A stretch of 64,000 bases of DNA from CAYLHS01 sp964496205 (GTDB lineage: Bacteria; Actinomycetota; Acidimicrobiia; Spongiisociales; UBA4744), in NCBI GenBank assembly GCA_964496205.1, contig CAZBXV010000001.1:31830-95829 (forward strand), given 5' to 3'. Positions 60,022-64,000 of the stretch are shown piece by piece (position 1 is the first letter of the stretch; each line of letters opens with the position of its first letter). The notes beneath the pieces are model-generated. The model made no database searches. It worked only from the letters and a program-made list of their open reading frames with translations, and had not been told where the DNA came from. A program made the position numbers and the translations under genes.

Positions 60022-60798
60022 ATGAGATCACTGGCCGTGTCCGGACTGGCACTCCTGCTGCTCGTCTCGGCGGCACAACCCGCGTCCGCCGCCAAGGGCG
60101 GTCCTGCGAAGGTCGACGCCCTCACCGCCCAAACCGGCACCGTGTTCGCCGGCGACTCGGCCTGGATCGAGATCGTCTGGGAGGCAGCCAACGGTGACGC
60201 AGACGACTTCCAGGTGACCGTCAGGAACCCCGAACCCGGGTGGGAGGTCCGATACCCGGCCAACACAGGCTCGTACACGTCCACCTGGGCGGACGCCACT
60301 TTGTCAAACGGGGAGATCGACTTCACCGCCATCCACGTCACCGTCCCCTACGCCGCCAAGAAAGACGTCATCCTGCATCTCGAGGCCACCTTCACGACCG
60401 ACGGCAAGTCGCATCAGCAGGCCTTCCAGGTGAAAGTGCCGGTCGCCACCTACTCCGGCAGCGACCTCACTTCGGCCGGCGGTGACACAATCATCGACGG
60501 ATCAGGGTGGGTGCAGGTGCCGTTCGTCGGCAACGCTCCACGCCTCGACGAATTCCAGATGACCGCCACCCCACCGACGGGGTTCTCGATCACGTATCCC
60601 GGTAACGCGGGCTTCACCAGTCTCGCCCACGACGCCCGCCTCGAAGACGGCGAATCCGACTACGCCGCTTTCCACGTCGACGCCACCGGCGTCGCGCCCG
60701 GAACCTACACGGTGCCGCTCGACGTCACGTACACGAAGGACTCCACTCAGGGCAGCTGGACAGGATCGATCATGATCACCGTACCGGACACCGGATAG
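60022..60798 (+). CDS. Secreted protein with two internal beta-domain repeats
   Basis: 258-residue protein. A Sec signal peptide with cleavage after ASA (about residue 23) is followed by two similar domains of about 100 residues. They align at PGWEVRYPANTGSYTS with PTGFSITYPGNAGFTS, and at ADATLSNGEIDFTAIHV with HDARLEDGESDYAAFHV, so one arose by duplication. Predicted all-beta, Ig-like, without membrane anchor. Function is unknown; a wall- or surface-associated role is likely. It ends 14 bases from a convergent gene. Confidence 0.72.
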   Translation: MRSLAVSGLALLLLVSAAQPASAAKGGPAKVDALTAQTGTVFAGDSAWIEIVWEAANGDADDFQVTVRNPEPGWEVRYPANTGSYTSTWADATLSNGEIDFTAIHVTVPYAAKKDVILHLEATFTTDGKSHQQAFQVKVPVATYSGSDLTSAGGDTIIDGSGWVQVPFVGNAPRLDEFQMTATPPTGFSITYPGNAGFTSLAHDARLEDGESDYAAFHVDATGVAPGTYTVPLDVTYTKDSTQGSWTGSIMITVPDTG

Positions 60799-60812
60799 TC
60801 CCACGCCGACCC

Positions 60813-62528
60813 CTACATCGACATCGAACCCTTGCGGAATCCTGTCCGGCCGATCAGTGCGTTGATCAACACCGGACGTCCTGCTGATGCGGCTTGTTTG
60901 GCGCTCGAAAGGGTCTCGTCGATTCGTGCGGGATCATTCAGCAGGAATCCCACGGCACCAAACCCCTCGGCCACCCTGTGGTAGTCCGTGGCGGCCAGCG
61001 CGGTGCCCACGTCGCTTCCGAGCATCGGGATCTGTTCACGGGCAATCTGTGTCCACCCGGCGTCGTTGCCGATGACCGCGATCGCGGGTACTTGGTGACG
61101 AACGAACGTGTCGAATTCGACGAGTCCGAACCCGGATGCCCCATCACCCCAAATCAGCCACACCTCGGAGTGCGGCCGCGCCCGTTGGGCAGCCATTGAG
61201 AAGCCTGCGCCGACACCGAGTGTGCCAAAAACCCCCGGATCCAGCCAACCGAGGGGACCTCGAGGATGCAGGATATACGAGGCCGATGCGACGAAGTCTC
61301 CGCCGTCGGCAACGATCACCGAATCGGCGGCCATGGCATCGTCGATCCTCTCGAGCAGATGAAGTGGATTGATCGGGTCGACGTGCTGCGCAGCCTGCTG
61401 AGCGATCTCTCGTTCTCGCTCGGCGTCCCGACCTGACAATCGTTCGCGCCAGTCGGACCAGGTACCTGCCCCATCTCGCTGGGAGAGACGGACCAGGAAG
61501 CGTCCCGCATCTGCATGAACCGCGACCGCCGGTCGACGGTTCTTGGTGAGAGCCGCCTCGTCTCGCCCCACGGTCACCACCTTGACAGAACGGCCAATGG
61601 AGCGTCCGTAGCCGAGACGGAAGTCGATCGGCATGCCCGCAAGGATTGCAAGGTCGGCCTCCTTGAGCGCCTCTCTTCGACGATGACGCATCTGCAAAGC
61701 ATGGGTCCGCCCCAGCAGACCCCTTGCCATACCCGTCAACCAAGTTGGTACCCCAAGGCGTTCGACGGCCAATGCGACAGCACTGCTCTCGGCAGGCACC
61801 GACACGGCCCCACTCCCCACGATGAGCAGTGGCCGTTCCGCCGATTTCAGCAATCGATCGACACGGTCCACGAGAACTCGTGACGGCCGCGGAATCTGAA
61901 CGGAACCCTCCACTTCAGGTTGACCTTTGGCGAAGAGCCGGCTCAACCGCCACTGGAGGTATCTCTCCGTCGCCCGGCCGGCCATGCTCGTCGGCGTCCC
62001 TCCCGATCCCACATACATGTCGCGCACGACGCTCTCCGGGTACAACAGGTCAACCGCCGCCTCGACGAACACAGGGCCCGGCACATCGGACATCGCGATT
62101 CGAGCCGCACAGTGGACTGAAGCCGCCAAGTCACGGACCCGCTTCACTCGCAGCGTTGCCTTGACGTGGGGGCCTACCACCGCCTGCTGATCGATGTCCT
62201 GTAGCGCTCCCCTTCCCTGAAGTACCGTGGCGGCCGCACCTCCGATCAGCACCAAAGGAGACTGCGCGAGTGTGGCGTTCTGAAGTGCGGTCAGTGTGTT
62301 TGTCACGCCCGGACCCGCCGTGACAACTGCCACACCCGGAGTTCCGGTGAGTCGCGAGGTCGCATCGGCGGCAAAAACGGCTGTTGCCTCGTCGCGCACG
62401 TCGATCACTTCGACTCCTCGATCGACCGCAGCGGTCAAGATCGGAGCGATGTGACCCCCTGTGAGCGTGAAGAGCGTCCGAACGCCTTCCTGGACGAGCG
62501 CGTCGACTATGACATCTCCGCCGTGCAT
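60813..62528 (-). CDS. ThDP-dependent enzyme of the acetolactate synthase/2-hydroxyacyl-CoA lyase type
   Basis: 571-residue enzyme with three ThDP-family domains. The catalytic Glu is in VRDEATAVFAADA near residue 45, the central domain begins near 190, and the ThDP/Mg motif is GDGASGFGLVEFDTF followed by GNDAGW. It resembles the group of oxalyl-CoA decarboxylase, 2-hydroxyacyl-CoA lyase and ILVBL rather than IlvB proper, and no IlvN is nearby. The ATG shares one base with the stop of a thioesterase gene, which fits a CoA-thioester substrate. A long upstream extension is antiphase and was rejected. Confidence 0.83.
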   Translation of the reverse strand: MHGGDVIVDALVQEGVRTLFTLTGGHIAPILTAAVDRGVEVIDVRDEATAVFAADATSRLTGTPGVAVVTAGPGVTNTLTALQNATLAQSPLVLIGGAAATVLQGRGALQDIDQQAVVGPHVKATLRVKRVRDLAASVHCAARIAMSDVPGPVFVEAAVDLLYPESVVRDMYVGSGGTPTSMAGRATERYLQWRLSRLFAKGQPEVEGSVQIPRPSRVLVDRVDRLLKSAERPLLIVGSGAVSVPAESSAVALAVERLGVPTWLTGMARGLLGRTHALQMRHRRREALKEADLAILAGMPIDFRLGYGRSIGRSVKVVTVGRDEAALTKNRRPAVAVHADAGRFLVRLSQRDGAGTWSDWRERLSGRDAEREREIAQQAAQHVDPINPLHLLERIDDAMAADSVIVADGGDFVASASYILHPRGPLGWLDPGVFGTLGVGAGFSMAAQRARPHSEVWLIWGDGASGFGLVEFDTFVRHQVPAIAVIGNDAGWTQIAREQIPMLGSDVGTALAATDYHRVAEGFGAVGFLLNDPARIDETLSSAKQAASAGRPVLINALIGRTGFRKGSMSM

Positions 62529-62917
62529 CAGCGATCCAGAACATGGTGATCGAGGGTCACACAGATGAAAGAGCCGGCGAGGATCGGGTCCCCGTTTCGA
62601 CGGACGGCTACCTCGACGCTGGTTCGTCGACCCTGCCGGTCTGCGATATGGGCAGACGCGGAGAGGGACTCCCCTACCTGCACGGGGGCCGTGAACCGAA
62701 CGTCGGCTCCGCTCAGAACGACGTTCGGATGGTTGACCGCCAGCATCGCCGCGTAGTCGGCCAGTCCGAACACGAAGCCGCCGTGCACCAAGCCCCTGTC
62801 GTCGGCCGCCATCTCCGCTGTCGTCGTGAGTGCCACCTCCGCGTGCCCCTGCTCGAGGCGCGTCGGAGTTCCGCACAGTGATCGATCGATTGCGACATGC
62901 GTCTGAATTTCTGTCAT
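62528..62917 (-). CDS. Hotdog-fold thioesterase (PaaI-like)
   Basis: 129-residue single hotdog domain. The family helix and turn GLVHGGFVFGLADYAAMLAVN lie near residues 42-62 in a shorter form GLVHGGFVFGLADYA, followed by strands GADVRFTAPVQVGE and TSVEVAVRRNG. Such proteins hydrolyse acyl-CoA thioesters; the acyl group is unknown. TGATG overlap with the ThDP enzyme gene suggests the two act in one pathway. Confidence 0.85.
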   Translation of the reverse strand: MTEIQTHVAIDRSLCGTPTRLEQGHAEVALTTTAEMAADDRGLVHGGFVFGLADYAAMLAVNHPNVVLSGADVRFTAPVQVGESLSASAHIADRQGRRTSVEVAVRRNGDPILAGSFICVTLDHHVLDR

Positions 62918-63015
62918 GTACGCGAGGGTACCGAAGGCCGACGACTGAACGGCGCCCGCGGGACAACGGCTCTGACCTGTGAGCCCGTCGAGCTTGGAAC
63001 TACCCTGCGTCCGTC

Positions 63016-63921
63016 GTGAACCTCCAGCACTTCCTCACAACCGGATCGGGAACGCGCCTGGCCATCAGGTTGAGCCGCCTCCTCCCGCGCCGTCTTGGTC
63101 ACCGGCTCATCAGAATCGTGACCCGACTCATTGCTCGGCGTGAGTCCCAGATGACCGGCGCCCTTCGTTCCAACCTGAGCGTGGTACTCGACACCACACC
63201 GGATGACCGAACGGTCGGCGCGATGCTGCCAGAAGTCCTCTATCAGTCAGCGAGCGGAACCTTCGACTTCTTCCGCTCCCTTGGTGCAACACCCGAGGAG
63301 AATCGGCGTCTCGTCGAGATCCCGGATGGGCTTTGGCACGTCCTCGACGAGGGATCACGTACCGGCCGAGGGGTCCTGATTGTCGCCCCGCACGTCGGTG
63401 TTCAGGATCTCATGGGTATCGGTTTCTCAGCGTCTCCGAGGCACGACGCCTACGACGTCCAAGTGCTGTCCTACGCTCTCCCCCCCTCCGGATACAAGCT
63501 GGTGAACAGTCTCCGTGCCACCGAGGGCCTGCGGCTTACACCGTCCTCGGGCGAGTCCATGCGAAAGGCCGGCGAGCTTCTTCGCTCCGGGGGAGTCGTG
63601 TTCACCTCCCTGGACCGTCCGCCGCCACGAAGCAAGACGGCCCAGACCGCTGAGTTCTTCGGCAGACCGGCGCGGCTCTGGGACGGATTCGCGCGTCTCG
63701 CCGTCTCCACGGATGCACTCCTGCAGATCATCTGGGTGGAACGTCTGCCAGACAGCAGGTACCGTCTGAACCTCGTGCGGCAACTCGACCCGAGAGACAT
63801 GGCGGGAGGCGATCCCGCTGCCGACCTCTGGCGGGCGGCACTCGCAGAAGCCGAGACAATCATTCGCAAGCACCCGGAGCAGTGGCTGATGTTCTTCCCC
63901 GTATGGCCGGAAACCCCATGA
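63016..63921 (+). CDS. LpxL/PatA-like lipid acyltransferase
   Basis: 301-residue membrane-associated acyltransferase. It matches the LpxL/HtrB/PatA family: basic N-terminus, RRESQMTGALRSNLSVVL, the catalytic His-x4-acidic motif in VAPHVGVQDLMGIG near 124-137, and SLDRPP. In actinobacteria without lipid A this family acylates phosphatidylinositol mannosides or other glycolipids, so PatA-like function is inferred. GTG start without ribosome-binding site; TACCCT (63001-63006) is 9 bases upstream. The stop overlaps the next gene (ATGA). Confidence 0.83.
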   Translation: MNLQHFLTTGSGTRLAIRLSRLLPRRLGHRLIRIVTRLIARRESQMTGALRSNLSVVLDTTPDDRTVGAMLPEVLYQSASGTFDFFRSLGATPEENRRLVEIPDGLWHVLDEGSRTGRGVLIVAPHVGVQDLMGIGFSASPRHDAYDVQVLSYALPPSGYKLVNSLRATEGLRLTPSSGESMRKAGELLRSGGVVFTSLDRPPPRSKTAQTAEFFGRPARLWDGFARLAVSTDALLQIIWVERLPDSRYRLNLVRQLDPRDMAGGDPAADLWRAALAEAETIIRKHPEQWLMFFPVWPETP

Positions 63922-64000
63922 CGACGTCGCACGAACGCGAAAACGACATCCTCCTGGGCCCATTGGAGCGCCCGGCCCTCCAATGGTTCGCCCGGCACCT
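63918..64000 (+). CDS. Start of a probable CDP-alcohol phosphatidyltransferase gene (cut by window edge)
   Basis: Only 27 codons are visible, beginning MTTSHERENDILLGPLERPA and continuing LQWFARH. The LLGPLERPALxWxA pattern is, from memory, the N-terminus of actinobacterial CDP-alcohol phosphatidyltransferases, which make phospholipids such as phosphatidylinositol phosphate. The catalytic Asp motif lies outside the window. ATGA overlap with the acyltransferase gene supports the start; in mycobacteria a phosphatidyltransferase gene also neighbours patA. Confidence 0.5.
   Translation, partial: MTTSHERENDILLGPLERPALQWFARH

Noticed and set aside
59583..60341. Upstream part of the open frame of the truncated surface gene
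   Set aside because: It is antisense to the lipoprotein and secreted-protein genes, changes composition sharply near 59590 and lacks a signal peptide.
52525..60800. Prophage, genomic island or defence system at the variable right part
   Set aside because: No integrase, att-like repeats at a tRNA, phage structural genes, CRISPR repeats or restriction genes were seen; the nuclease and AAA+ genes are of conserved actinobacterial types.
62529..62966. N-terminal extension of the ThDP enzyme frame
   Set aside because: It lies antiphase over the thioesterase gene; the conserved ThDP fold begins at MHGGDVIVDAL with a TGATG overlap.

Overview
The window is a GC-rich, tightly packed bacterial chromosome segment with about 67 protein genes, many overlapping by 1-4 bases (ATGA, GTGA, TGATG). 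No rRNA, tRNA, CRISPR array, insertion sequence or prophage gene was seen. Gene content points to a Gram-positive high-GC actinobacterium: a mraZ-led division/cell-wall cluster, a MoxR-DUF58-transglutaminase operon, DUF3040, DUF5667, a short-type glucan phosphorylase, a split PntAA/PntAB/PntB transhydrogenase, and genes whose -10 box sits 6-9 bases before the start codon (leaderless mRNAs). The set fits an uncultured lineage such as Acidimicrobiia, but that placement is inference. MurE carries a DNPR motif, so the peptidoglycan is probably meso-diaminopimelate type.

Layout. 1-10.6 kb (minus): mraZ, rsmH, ftsL-like, ftsI, murE, mraY, murD, ftsW, murG, murC (cut by the edge). murF is missing from its usual place between murE and mraY. 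The operon starts at a clear promoter overlaid by four TGG repeats at exact 10-base spacing, matching the known MraZ operator layout. 10.8-13.5 kb: MarC-type membrane protein, universal stress protein, a resolvase-fold protein without catalytic residues, and two unknown genes. 13.7-18.1 kb (plus): MoxR ATPase, DUF58 protein and TgpA-like transglutaminase. 18.1-24 kb (minus): MerR regulator, DUF3040 protein, histidine phosphatase, then the fatty-acid operon fabD-fabH-fabG-acpP-fabF. 24-31 kb: threonine aldolase, glucan phosphorylase, alanine-type aminotransferase, LLM oxidoreductase, DUF1232 protein, ROK sugar kinase and Hsp20.

31.2-35.8 kb (minus): a run of queG, zinc-ribbon membrane protein, small membrane protein, metallophosphatase, SRPBCC protein and a Get3/ArsA-like ATPase ending in an Hsp20-like domain, convergent with a free Hsp20 gene. 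36-40.4 kb: tricorn-type protease followed 2 bases later by a coiled-coil/NYN protein. 40.5-44.1 kb: a four-gene glycine-betaine/choline-type ABC importer. 44.2-48.9 kb: 3-hydroxyisobutyrate dehydrogenase-like enzyme, ABC-2 exporter pair and an ATP-grasp protein. 49-52.4 kb (plus): pntAA-pntAB-pntB and a nitroreductase. 52.5-58.6 kb (plus): a membrane DUF5667-type protein next to an ECF-like sigma factor, a TrmH-type methyltransferase, a DEDD exonuclease/GIY-YIG fusion and a CDC48-like double AAA+ ATPase. 58.7-60.8 kb is the least conserved stretch: a 5'-truncated surface-protein gene, a lipoprotein and a two-repeat secreted protein. 60.8-64 kb: ThDP enzyme with a coupled thioesterase, a PatA/LpxL-like acyltransferase, and the start of a CDP-alcohol phosphatidyltransferase-like gene.

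Most of the window is housekeeping. The signals that stand out are an inverted heptamer-repeat element at 54720-54818 with a 7-codon leader ORF behind it, a hairpin that would cover the rsmH ribosome-binding site, the Get3-Hsp20 operon, and a CDC48-like ATPase with a degenerate first Walker B.
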